From contig CALKVK010000024.1 of assembly GCA_937996235.1 (NCBI GenBank), positions 1-64,000 on the forward strand: DNA of 64,000 nucleotides, in the 5' to 3' direction. The DNA is from an uncultured bacterium (lineage in GTDB: Bacteria > Planctomycetota > JAJSAM01 > JAJVHW01). The first letter of the stretch is position 1; the number at the start of each line of letters is the position of its first letter. The notes under the pieces were generated by a model. It had not been told where the DNA came from. It was given only the letters and a program-made list of their open reading frames with translations, and searched no databases. This document shows positions 26,567 to 35,936 of the stretch, piece after piece. The translations under genes were made by a program, and so were the position numbers.

Positions 26567-27550
26567 CTACTTCGCGGGCGTGGACGCGGGCTCGCGTACG
26601 ACCGTCCACTTCTTGCGGAGCGCGTCGAGCGCCTTCTTCTGCGCCGCGCCCTCGGCGTCGTTGACGGTCTTCACAGCCGCCGCTGCCTCGCGCCACTGCG
26701 GCGCTGCCTCGTCGAGGAGCGCCTCGGGGTTGGCGAGGAACCGCTTCGTGCAGCCGGGGCAGCAGTGACCGACGCGGAGCCCGTTCCACTCGGACCACGT
26801 CTCGCCGTCGGGCTCGCCCCCCATGACGGGGCAGGTCGCGTTGCCGAGGTCGACGAGCAGGCCGGAGGGGGCCGCCGGCGCCCTGCCGACAGGCTCACGA
26901 ACGACCTTCCACGTCTTCGCGGTCGTCTTCAGGAGCTTCGCACGCTCCTCTCCCTCAGCCGAGTCGATCGCCTTGGCGGCCTCGACCGCCTCGCGCCACT
27001 TGGGGCTCACCTCGTCGAGGAGGCTCTCGGGGTTCTTCTGGAACCTCCCCTTGCAGCCCGGGCAGCAGTGCGCGACGCGTAGGCCGCTCCACTCCGAGTA
27101 GGTCTCTCCGTCGGGCTCGCCGCCCATGACGGGGCAGGTCGCGTTGCCGAGCTCGAGCAGCACGGGGACGAACTTCGGAGCTGCGTCCGTCTCGTCGGCC
27201 CTCTGCTTCTGGTCGGCCTTCTTCGGCTGGTCGTCCTGCTTCGGCTCGTCGGCGCCGTGGCCGTCGTGCCCGTCGTCCGCCTTGTCGCCGTGCTTCTTGC
27301 CGTGCGCCCCGTGGCCGTCGCCGTCGTCCGCAGGAGTCGCGGCGGCGCCGTCGTGCGCGTGGCCGTCGTGACCGGGCGCCGCGTGGTGGTCCCCGGTCGG
27401 CGCGGCCGCTGCCATCGACGGGGAGCCGTCGAGATCGACGAAGAGGGAGCGAATGCCGAGCGTCAGCACGGCGCCGATCGCGATCGCGCTGACGAAGGCG
27501 CCGGTGTGGGTTGCGATGTTGCGGCCGAGGCCGGAGTTCGAGAACGACAT
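26567..27550 (-). CDS. His-rich membrane-anchored protein with two YHS/TRASH-like domains
   Basis: 327 residues. I prefer the ATG at 27550 over 27556 because AGGAG then lies 6 nt upstream; it begins two bases after the previous stop. One membrane segment (TGAFVSAIAIGAVLTLGI) is followed by a His/Asp/Lys-rich linker (GDHHAAPGHDGHAHDG, GHGAHGKKHGDKADDG). Two near-identical metal-binding units follow: NATCPVMGGEPDGET, a Trp, LRVAHCCPGC and FQKNPE, then the second with LRVGHCCPGC. It lies between the outer-membrane factors and the adaptor of the cus operon. It probably binds copper or silver in the periplasm and hands it to the pump; that role is inferred. Confidence 0.85.
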   Translation of the reverse strand: MSFSNSGLGRNIATHTGAFVSAIAIGAVLTLGIRSLFVDLDGSPSMAAAAPTGDHHAAPGHDGHAHDGAAATPADDGDGHGAHGKKHGDKADDGHDGHGADEPKQDDQPKKADQKQRADETDAAPKFVPVLLELGNATCPVMGGEPDGETYSEWSGLRVAHCCPGCKGRFQKNPESLLDEVSPKWREAVEAAKAIDSAEGEERAKLLKTTAKTWKVVREPVGRAPAAPSGLLVDLGNATCPVMGGEPDGETWSEWNGLRVGHCCPGCTKRFLANPEALLDEAAPQWREAAAAVKTVNDAEGAAQKKALDALRKKWTVVREPASTPAK

Positions 27551-27552
27551 GG

Positions 27553-29097
27553 TCATCTCCTGTCTGAGATCTCCGCGCCCACAGCGCGGAGGAGGTTGGC
27601 CTGCGAGCGGACGAGATCGCGACGCGCGTCGGCGAGGCCAAGGCGCGTGTCGAGCAGCCGCCGCACGGCATCGAGCAGGTCGAGGTAGCCCGAGCGGTTG
27701 CCCTCGTAGGCGCCGCGCGCGGCGTCGAGCGAGTCGCGCGCGAGCGGGACGAGTTGGTCCTCGTGAACGCGGAGGCGCTGCTGAGCGGCGTCCACGTCGA
27801 AGAGCGCCGTGCGCGCCTCGGTGCGCACGCGGTCGCGCAGTGCGTCCCGCGCCTCCGCCATCGACGAGGCACGCGACCGCATCTCCTGGACCTGTGCCTC
27901 GCGCACGCCGAAGTCCCAGCGAGGCATGATCATCCGGCCGGGGGCCGGGAAGACCGCCCCGCGCTGGACGCCGGCCTCGCCGACGCGCTCGCGTTCGAAG
28001 CGCGACGAGCCGAGGTCCATCCGTGGGAGCGTCATCGTCTCCGCGAGGCGCACTCCGAGGTCCGCGCGCTCGGTCTCGAGCCGAGCCGACCGGAGCTCCT
28101 GGCGCTCGGCGAGTGCGAACTCGATGATCGGCGCCTCGTCGTCCCGGCCCGGGATCGCCCCCGCGACGGCGGGCTCGACGTCGAGCACCACGGCTGCGTC
28201 TTCGGGCCGCGACAGGAGTCGATTCCACTCGGCGCGGACGACGGTCTCGCGGCGGTCGAGGATGCTCAGTTCCGTCTTCAGGCGTTCCAGCCGCGACTCG
28301 AACGCGAGGTAGCCCGCCTGGCTGCCCGTCCCGGACTCCAGCCGCGAGCGGAGGACCTCGAGCAGCACTTCGTCGAGTTCGAGCTCCTCGCGGACGATCC
28401 GCCGCGCCTCGGAGAGCCTCGCCGCGTCGGCGTACGCGCCCCAGGCGCGGGCGACGACGTCACGTGTCGTGGCACGCAGCGCTTCGAACGCTGAGTCGAC
28501 CGTGCGCCGTGCGACCTCCGCGGAGATCGCGTTGACGTTGGGGTAGGGCGCGATCATCTCCGTTCCCATGCGGCTGCGCTCGGGACCGACACGCGTGTCG
28601 AGGTCGCGAGTGAACGAGCGAAAGAGCGCCACGAGGTCACCGAGGTCTCGCGACTGGGCATAGGCGGTGCGGGCGGCCTCGTAGCGGTCTCGGGCGGTGC
28701 GCACTTCCGGCGCGCGGAGCACGGCGAGCGCGGCCAGGTCCTCGATCCCGAGCGCTTCGCCGACCAGAGCTCCCAGCGCCTCGTCGTCGGACGCCGCCTG
28801 ATCGAGGCGCGCCACGCGCTCTCCTGGGATCGAGACGAGGCCCCGCCACTCGTCGGCGCGCGTGCGGGCGGGCAACGGCGCGAACTCCACCTCGGATTCG
28901 CCCAGACCGGCGACTCCGGCGGGCGGCGCGGCGGGGGCGGCGCCTGGGTGGACCGGCGCAGCGGACTCCTCACTCTCTGCACGGGCGATCATGCGCCGGG
29001 CGAATTCGAGGTCGCGCGGCTCCTCGACATCCGGTGACGCGCACGAAGCGATCAGGAGGGTGAGGAGCACGGCGGAGACGCGGGATGGACGCATCAT
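27553..29097 (-). CDS. TolC-family outer-membrane factor, second of two in the cus operon
   Basis: 514 residues, ATG at 29097 (MMRPSRVSAVLLTLLIASCA), with GGAGG upstream and a lipobox at IASCAS. Long alpha-helical regions (RRTVDSAFEALRATTRDVVA, RDRVRTEARTALFDVDAAQQ) and a C-terminal SGYLDLLDAVRRLLDTRLGL match the TolC duplication. Its start overlaps the stop of the preceding outer-membrane factor (29094-30512). Having two different outer-membrane factors in one pump operon is unusual; either may pair with CusA/B or with another pump. Confidence 0.88.
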   Translation of the reverse strand: MMRPSRVSAVLLTLLIASCASPDVEEPRDLEFARRMIARAESEESAAPVHPGAAPAAPPAGVAGLGESEVEFAPLPARTRADEWRGLVSIPGERVARLDQAASDDEALGALVGEALGIEDLAALAVLRAPEVRTARDRYEAARTAYAQSRDLGDLVALFRSFTRDLDTRVGPERSRMGTEMIAPYPNVNAISAEVARRTVDSAFEALRATTRDVVARAWGAYADAARLSEARRIVREELELDEVLLEVLRSRLESGTGSQAGYLAFESRLERLKTELSILDRRETVVRAEWNRLLSRPEDAAVVLDVEPAVAGAIPGRDDEAPIIEFALAERQELRSARLETERADLGVRLAETMTLPRMDLGSSRFERERVGEAGVQRGAVFPAPGRMIMPRWDFGVREAQVQEMRSRASSMAEARDALRDRVRTEARTALFDVDAAQQRLRVHEDQLVPLARDSLDAARGAYEGNRSGYLDLLDAVRRLLDTRLGLADARRDLVRSQANLLRAVGAEISDRR

Positions 29098-30512
29098 CGA
29101 TCTCCTCCCTCGCCGGATTCCGTCGTCGACGACCCGGCGCCTACGGGGTCGAGGGGCTGCCCGATCGCGCGTTCGAGATCCGCGATCGCGCGGCCGTGAT
29201 CGGCTCGCGCGCGCGCTGCGGCGAGGCGGAAGTTGTGATAGACCGCGATCGTCTCGAGCAATCCGCCGAGGTTGCCCTTGCCCGACGCGAGCAGATCCTC
29301 CGCGGTGCGCGCCGCAGTGGCCGCCCTCGGGACCAGAACCTCGGCATAGAGCTGAGCGAGCCGCTGCGCGTTCCCGACCTGGAACCACGCCCGCGTCACG
29401 CCGTCACGCGTGCGTTGGATCGCGTCCGCCCGGTCCAAGGCCGCGGCGCGCTCGAGTTCCCGCGCACGGCGGATCGTCGCCGCGTCCTTCTGCAACCAGA
29501 TCGGGAGGGTCACTCCGAACTGCAGGACCAGCGGATCGTCGCCGTTGCCCTCGGGGTTCATGCCGAGCTCGGCGGGCAGCCGATCGGTGCGGATGCTCAT
29601 CAGTCCGATCGACATGTCCGGCACGCGACTCTGCTCCGCGAGCGAGGATCTGAGCAGCGCGGTCTCCATCGCGATGCCGGCCTCGCGGAGCTCCTGGTTG
29701 TGGCGTTCCGCCACGGCAAGAAGTTGCGGGATCGACGTGCGGATCGCGGGAGCGGGGCCGAGCACCGGCGTCCCGATCGGAGTGTCCGGCGGAAGGTCGA
29801 GGAGGGAACGCAGCCGCTGGGCCTCTACGACACGCAGTTCAGCGAGGATCACTCTGTCGTTCTCGAGCTGCGCCCGCTGGGTCTCCGCGCGGAAGAGTTC
29901 CGACACCGGTGAACTTGTGTCCTGTGCAGCCGCCGCAGTGGTGTATCGCTCGAGCAGCGCCCCGATCTCTCCCGAGACGCGAGCGGCCTCGTCGATGTAC
30001 GCGATCTCGTGGGAGACCTTCACGACCTCCACGAGGACGTCGCGCGCGACGCGCTCGTAGACGACGCGCATGCGCCGCGCCTCGCTCTCCTCGATGTCCG
30101 CCTTGGTGTCGAGCTTCGTCGGGAACGGGATCGCCTGCTGCACGCCCACGGACCACTCCTGCGGGCCGACGCGCGTCTGGACCGACGTCTCGTACCACCC
30201 GAGCATGAGCTGGGGGTTCGGGAGCGCCCCCTCGACCGCCGGACCTTCGCGCGCAGCGAGCGCGCGGGCCCGCGCCGCCTGGATCGCCGGATTGCGATCG
30301 AGCGCCGCCTGCAAGAGCGCTGGAAGCCGTGGGGCTGCGGCGAACCGCTCGTCGGGGGCAGCGGCCGCGGCGGTGGGCGCGGTCGGTGCCGTGTCGCCGA
30401 AGCGGGGCGGCGGCGGCCCGAGCAGGACGGCGCGATCCTGCGCGCAGCCCGCGACGAGGATGGCGAAGGCGAGCGGCAGGAGCCGTGGCGCGTAGACTGA
30501 CGATGGTCGCAT
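29094..30512 (-). CDS. cusC: TolC-family outer-membrane factor, first gene of the cus operon
   Basis: 472 residues from the ATG at 30512 (MRPSSVYAPRLLPLAFAILV), lipobox VAGCAQ. An open frame runs further upstream, but it would cover the promoter and lacks a site. Internal features fit TolC/CusC: NPAIQAARARALAAREGPAV near the N-terminus, PNPQLMLGWYET, and GNLGGLLETIAVYHNFRLAA in the second repeat. It heads a five-gene operon (outer-membrane factor, outer-membrane factor, YHS protein, adaptor, pump). It is led by a sigma-54 promoter at 30526-30541 that leaves almost no 5' leader. Confidence 0.88.
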   Translation of the reverse strand: MRPSSVYAPRLLPLAFAILVAGCAQDRAVLLGPPPPRFGDTAPTAPTAAAAAPDERFAAAPRLPALLQAALDRNPAIQAARARALAAREGPAVEGALPNPQLMLGWYETSVQTRVGPQEWSVGVQQAIPFPTKLDTKADIEESEARRMRVVYERVARDVLVEVVKVSHEIAYIDEAARVSGEIGALLERYTTAAAAQDTSSPVSELFRAETQRAQLENDRVILAELRVVEAQRLRSLLDLPPDTPIGTPVLGPAPAIRTSIPQLLAVAERHNQELREAGIAMETALLRSSLAEQSRVPDMSIGLMSIRTDRLPAELGMNPEGNGDDPLVLQFGVTLPIWLQKDAATIRRARELERAAALDRADAIQRTRDGVTRAWFQVGNAQRLAQLYAEVLVPRAATAARTAEDLLASGKGNLGGLLETIAVYHNFRLAAARARADHGRAIADLERAIGQPLDPVGAGSSTTESGEGGDR

Positions 30513-30525
30513 TGGAGCGCTCCTT

Positions 30526-30541
30526 CGCACGGGGCGTGCCA
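30526..30541 (-). promoter_or_regulatory. Sigma-54 promoter for the cus operon
   Basis: Minus strand: TGGCACGCCCCGTGCG, identical apart from its first base to the element at 40090-40105. The predicted start (about 30515) is only a few bases from the ATG at 30512, so the mRNA may be leaderless or the real start codon may lie further in. Confidence 0.65.
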
Positions 30542-30583
30542 GCTTGGTCGCAGGCACCCCGCCGCCTCTCCTTCCACTCGGAC

Positions 30584-30630
30584 TGACGGATATCCGACAC
30601 CCTGGCGCGAGAACTGCTCGATATCCCACA
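30584..30630 (-). promoter_or_regulatory. Enhancer pair upstream of the cus operon
   Basis: 30584-30599: TGACGGATATCCGACA. 30615-30630: TGCTCGATATCCCACA. These are 31 bp apart (three helical turns, against two in the other pairs). They sit 43-105 bp upstream of the sigma-54 promoter, between the cus operon and the end of the sensor-kinase gene. Confidence 0.7.
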
Positions 30631-30651
30631 GCAGTCACCGGCCGCCGCGCG

Positions 30652-31739
30652 CTACGGGACCGGGAGCACAACGCAGAACGAAGAACCAGTGGCGTCGCTG
30701 CGGGCCAGCTCCAAGCGTCCACCCATACTCGATACCAGGCGGTCCGCGACCGCCAGCCCGAGGCCCGTGCCCTCGCTGCGGCCGGTCACGTAGGCGTCGA
30801 AGAGCGTGTCTCGCAGCTCCGACGGAACACCCGGTCCGTGATCTTCAACGTCGATGCGGACCTGGCCGTCCGCAGCGGCCGCGGCGACGCGCACGAGACC
30901 GCTCTCGCCCTGAACCTGAACTGCGTTCAGGCAGAGGTTGAGGAGCACCTGCCGCAGGAGCGCCTCGTCGGCGCGGGCGACGACGTCGGCGCCGACCACG
31001 TTCTCGCACTGTACGCCGCGTCGCGTCGTCTCGGGGCGCAGAAGCAGGAACACCGCCGACACGAGGTCGCGCACACGGACCACGGAGATCTCGGGCCGCG
31101 GCGGCCGCGCGAACTCGAGGAAGTTCGCGACCACTTCGTCGAGGCGCTTGATCTCCGACAGGAGCAGACTCCAGAACTCCTCGGCCACGGGCTCCGGCGT
31201 GCCCTTGCGCCGGAGCACCTCGGCGGCACCCTGGATGCCGCCGAGCGGGTTGCGGATCTCGTGCGCCATCCCGGCCGCGAGCTCGCCCACGGCTCGCAGG
31301 CGTTCCGTGCGGCGCAGCGTCTCCTCCGCGCGCAGGAGCGCACGCGCGTTCTCCTCGAGTTCGCGGGAGTGACGGCGCGCCTGCTGCAGCGCTTCGGTTC
31401 GCCGCTGTGAGAGCATCGACGTGCCGAGCGTGACGACGTTGTAGAGAACGATGTCGCCCAGCCAGAGCACGTCGTGGCCGTGCCCAGCGAGATCTCCGAA
31501 GACGTGCCAGAGATAGACCGCGCTCGTCAACGCGCTCCAGCCCATCGCGATGCGCGGACGGAACCAGAGTCCAGCCAGCATGAGCGGAACGAACGTGGCC
31601 TTGAAGAGCAGGTCGTGAACCCCGATCGCGTGGGCATCCGTGGCGAAGTGCAGGGACGTGAGACCCGCCAGGACGAGCGCCACCACGGCGTGATGGCGGA
31701 CGGCCGGCGCCCTGGGCGCGCTCGGGAGAACGGCCGCCG

Positions 31740-31743
<4 letters not shown>
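30652..31743 (-). CDS. Membrane sensor histidine kinase (NtrB/ZraS-like)
   Basis: 363 residues. GTG at 31743 overlaps the stop of the response-regulator gene (GTGA). Residues 10-115 hold about four membrane segments with His/Asp in the connecting parts: LHFATDAHAIGVHDL and YLWHVFGDLAGHGHDVLW. These could bind metal directly. A coiled-coil leads to the H-box GMAHEIRNPLGGIQG (His about 160), and the ATPase part shows NLCLNAVQ (N box), DHGPGVP and GTGLGLAVADRL. It is partnered with the sigma-54 activator encoded upstream. The pair resembles ZraSR-type metal-responsive systems in design; the signal is inferred. Confidence 0.9.
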
Positions 31744-33158
<1,415 letters not shown>

Positions 33159-33194
33159 TGGTCGTCCTCCTGTCCGTCGTGCCGCGGCTCAGCC

Positions 33195-33210
33195 CGCAAA
33201 GCACGAGCCG
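33195..33210 (-). promoter_or_regulatory. Possible sigma-54 promoter for the regulator/kinase pair
   Basis: Minus strand: CGGCTCGTGCTTTGCG. GG at -24 and TTGC at -12 are correctly spaced; the -24 element has T for A. It would start near 33183, 25 nt before the GTG. Autoregulation is suggested. The nearest enhancer-like sequence (33374-33389, TGTCGGGCCCGCGGCA) is a weak match. The remainder of 33211-33492 shows no gene. Confidence 0.45.
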
Positions 33211-33492
33211 GCCGAAGCCCGCCTCCGGCATGCCGGTTGCGATGACGGGTCATTATGACGGCCCCGTCGCTCGTGCCCGCGCGCGACGAGACCACGAGGC
33301 GGAGGTTCCCTCGCGGAAGGCCCGAGTCGTTCTCGTGCCCCCTACCGCAACTCCTCCGGAGCCCGGAGGTGCATGTCGGGCCCGCGGCACGCCCTCTGGA
33401 TGCGCGCGGAGCCCCTCGCCCCACTTCCATCCGCCCCAGCGACGTAACGCATGGGCATGCAATCGTTTGGACCATCTTCAGGAGGTCGACTC

Positions 33493-34512
33493 ATGACCCG
33501 CAGTGGTTCCGAGATCCTGTTCGTTCTCACGGTGCTGGCTCTCCCGGGAATTGCGCACGCCGGGGACCTCCCGCCTGCGCCCGGCCCCCACGCGCCGTCG
33601 GCGCTCGACGAGGCGATCGCGCCTCTACTCGTCGAGAACGACGCCGCCGCGTCCGAAGCTCGGTCGCGCCCCGGAGTGCGCGAGTGGCTCGGGCTCCCGG
33701 AGCGTCGCGAGGATGCGTTCGAGGACTTCGCGCGCCCCGTCACGAACATCAACTTCCACCATCCGTTCGTCCGCAACGAGGCGCGGCCGCTCTTCATGTA
33801 CCACTGGTTCCCGGAGACGAACGCACTCGACGGCGGGAGCCTGCGCCTCTACGCCATGCAACTTCACCTCGCGCTCACCGACGACCTGCAGTTCACGCTC
33901 TACAAGGGTGGGTACGTCGATCTCGATGCGGGCGCGTTCGAGGACGACCGCGGGTTCGCGGACTTTGCGTTCGGGCTCAAGTACAAGGTATGGGAGGATG
34001 CCGAGACGCCCGCTGCCCTGGCCTTCGGGCTCGGCTACGAGGGCAAGTCCGGGGACCGCGAGGTGCTCGAGGGCATGGGTGCGGGGTTCTTTGACGTCTT
34101 CGCGTCCTACGCGCGCAAGGTCGCGCCAGTGAACGTCATTGCCACCGCCGGGGTCTTCCTTCCGCGAGACGACGACGAGGACAACCGCACGTACCACTGG
34201 CATCTCCACGCGGACTACCCCGTCTCGGACCGCTTCTCCCCGCTCGTCGAGATCAACGGCTTCCACTACGACGGCAGCGCGACGCGGAACGCCGGCCTCG
34301 GACGCGGCACGCCGCTCGGTGTCGAGGGCTACGACTACACGACGCTCGGCGCGGGCGGCGTGAGGGGGAACGACGTGATCACCGGCGCTCTCGGATTCCG
34401 CTACGCGCTCTCGGAGGACATCAGCTTCGGCGCCGCCTGGGAGGTCCCGCTCACAAGCCGCGAGGACGTGTTCGACAGGCGGCTGACGCTCGACCTGGTG
34501 CTGCGGTTCTAG
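33493..34512 (+). CDS. Outer-membrane beta-barrel protein
   Basis: 339 residues, ATG at 33493 with AGGAGG 7 nt upstream. The signal peptide is ILFVLTVLALPGIAHAG. The body alternates polar and hydrophobic residues (LRLYAMQLHLALTDDLQFTL, DVITGALGFRYALSEDISFG) and the protein ends in VLRF, with a terminal aromatic as in outer-membrane barrels. HDIR-type lipid or porin activity cannot be assigned. It diverges from the two-component genes and may share their regulation. I see no sigma-54 promoter with correct spacing upstream, although GGGCATGC at 33453-33460 resembles a -24 half. Confidence 0.75.
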   Translation: MTRSGSEILFVLTVLALPGIAHAGDLPPAPGPHAPSALDEAIAPLLVENDAAASEARSRPGVREWLGLPERREDAFEDFARPVTNINFHHPFVRNEARPLFMYHWFPETNALDGGSLRLYAMQLHLALTDDLQFTLYKGGYVDLDAGAFEDDRGFADFAFGLKYKVWEDAETPAALAFGLGYEGKSGDREVLEGMGAGFFDVFASYARKVAPVNVIATAGVFLPRDDDEDNRTYHWHLHADYPVSDRFSPLVEINGFHYDGSATRNAGLGRGTPLGVEGYDYTTLGAGGVRGNDVITGALGFRYALSEDISFGAAWEVPLTSREDVFDRRLTLDLVLRF

Positions 34513-34581
34513 TCAGTCGTGGTCGGCGCCGGGCCGGGCCGCAGGTCGGCTCAGCGACGCGGCCCGCCCGGAGCCGACGCC

Positions 34582-34618
34582 TGTACGAAATCCAACACAG
34601 GCTGTCGGAGATGCAGCA
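34582..34618 (+). promoter_or_regulatory. Enhancer pair for the tandem DUF3347 gene
   Basis: 34582-34597: TGTACGAAATCCAACA. 34603-34618: TGTCGGAGATGCAGCA. The start-to-start distance is 21 bp. They lie 234-270 bp upstream of the sigma-54 promoter at 34852. The rest of 34513-34937 shows no gene. Confidence 0.65.
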
Positions 34619-34851
34619 GCCGGCCGAGCGAAGTCGAGGACGACCGCTGCGGCGCGTGCCCCGCGCGTCGAGGCCGCGGCGCCGGGCGATCGCTCGGTGA
34701 CTCACGCTGCACGGTGCCGCAACCGGCGTCGGATCGCCGATCCTGCTCCGGCGGCTCGTCGTCACGCACGTGCGTCGGTTGGCGGGCGATGCCACATGAC
34801 CGGAACCGAACTCGCCCCGGCCTCTGTTGCATGTCCCGAGGCGGGTGAGAC

Positions 34852-34867
34852 GGGCATACCAGTTGCA
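34852..34867 (+). promoter_or_regulatory. Sigma-54 promoter for the tandem DUF3347 gene
   Basis: GGGCATACCAGTTGCA: GG at -24 and a perfect TTGCA at -12, correctly spaced. Transcription would start near 34878, 60 nt before the ATG at 34938. Confidence 0.6.
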
Positions 34868-34937
34868 ACGGTCGCGTGGCGCTCCGCTGTCGCGGGCGTC
34901 TTGGCTCATTGAATGGGAGCCGAAGGAGGGCCTCGAG

Positions 34938-35795
34938 ATGCGCCTGATCCCCGTCGCCGTGATCGCCGTCGCCGTCGTCGCCAGTCACGGAGCCCAGTTC
35001 GCGGTGGCCGACGAGCCGCCGTCGTTGACCGAGACGGTCGAGCGCTACGCGCAGCTGCGCACCGCGCTGGCCGCCGATGACATCGAGAGTGCCCGGCGGC
35101 ATGCCGGGTCGCTCGTGGACGCCACGGACCGCAAGCTGGCCGCCGCAGCGTCGGAGCTCTCCGAGGCGACGGAGGTGGTCGACGTGCGCAAGGCGTTCGG
35201 CGCCTTGAGCAAGGCACTCATTGCGCAGGTGGAGGCGAACGAGACGAACAAGAAGGACGGCGTGGAGCTGCCGCGGCTCCACGTGTTCGAGTGCTCGATG
35301 GCGAAGCCCTACGGCAAGTGGCTGCAGCTCGAAATCGAGATCGCGAATCCGTACATGGGCTCCGCCATGCCCCGCTGCGGAAGCCGGACGGATCTGCTGG
35401 GCGGTGGCGGTGAACCCAAGCGCCTCCTGGAGGACTACCTCCCGATTCGTGAGGCCCTCGCGGGCGACTCGATCGACGGTGTCCGGGTGCACGCCGAGAC
35501 CCTCGCGTTCTCGGACGATCGGACCCTGGCCGCGGCTGCCAAGGAACTCGCCGCCGCTCGGAACGTCGTCGATGCGCGCAAGGCGTTCGGTGACGTGAGC
35601 AAGGCCCTGATCACACTGGTCGAGGCGAACGAGAAGCGCAAGAAGGGCAAGGTCGAGCTGCCCACGCTGCATCTCTTCGAGTGTTCGATGGCGTCGCCCT
35701 ACGGGAAGTGGCTGCAGGACGAGCGCGCGATCTCGAACCCCTACATGGGGTCGAGAATGCCTCGTTGCGGCAAGCTGGTCCGCACGATCGAGTGA
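34938..35795 (+). CDS. Periplasmic protein with two tandem DUF3347 (copper-binding type) domains
   Basis: 285 residues, ATG at 34938 with AAGGAGGG upstream and a signal peptide (MRLIPVAVIAVAVVASHGAQ). Two repeats each have a helical part (YAQLRTALAADDIESARRHA / YLPIREALAGDSIDGVRVHA) and a signature. The first signature is ECSMAKPYGKWLQ, ANPYMGSAMPRCG; the second is ECSMASPYGKWLQ, SNPYMGSRMPRCG. DUF3347 domains normally show CPMA...WLQ...NPY-G-x-M-x-x-CG and accompany CusB or copper proteins. The conserved Cys, Met and Cys are likely metal ligands. A two-domain version is uncommon as far as I know. It is driven by a sigma-54 promoter of the metal regulon. Confidence 0.85.
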   Translation: MRLIPVAVIAVAVVASHGAQFAVADEPPSLTETVERYAQLRTALAADDIESARRHAGSLVDATDRKLAAAASELSEATEVVDVRKAFGALSKALIAQVEANETNKKDGVELPRLHVFECSMAKPYGKWLQLEIEIANPYMGSAMPRCGSRTDLLGGGGEPKRLLEDYLPIREALAGDSIDGVRVHAETLAFSDDRTLAAAAKELAAARNVVDARKAFGDVSKALITLVEANEKRKKGKVELPTLHLFECSMASPYGKWLQDERAISNPYMGSRMPRCGKLVRTIE

Positions 35796-35936
35796 CTCGC
35801 GATCGGCGACGGCGTGCGATCGTCTCGTCCGCAACGCCCGAGTTCTGCCCCCTGGCATCGCGCAGAGCCACGCTGACGCCCGAGACGCAACCGCGGGCCC
35901 CTTCGCCTGAGTGCGTGACGGGCCCTTCCACGCGCG

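Noticed and set aside
33374..33389. Possible enhancer copy upstream of the regulator and barrel genes (TGTCGGGCCCGCGGCA)
   Set aside because: Only about ten of sixteen positions agree and no second copy lies 21 or 31 bp away; mentioned as weak only.
33453..33470. Sigma-54 promoter for the outer-membrane barrel gene
   Set aside because: A good -24 half (GGGCATGC) is present but no GC occurs at the correct -12 distance.
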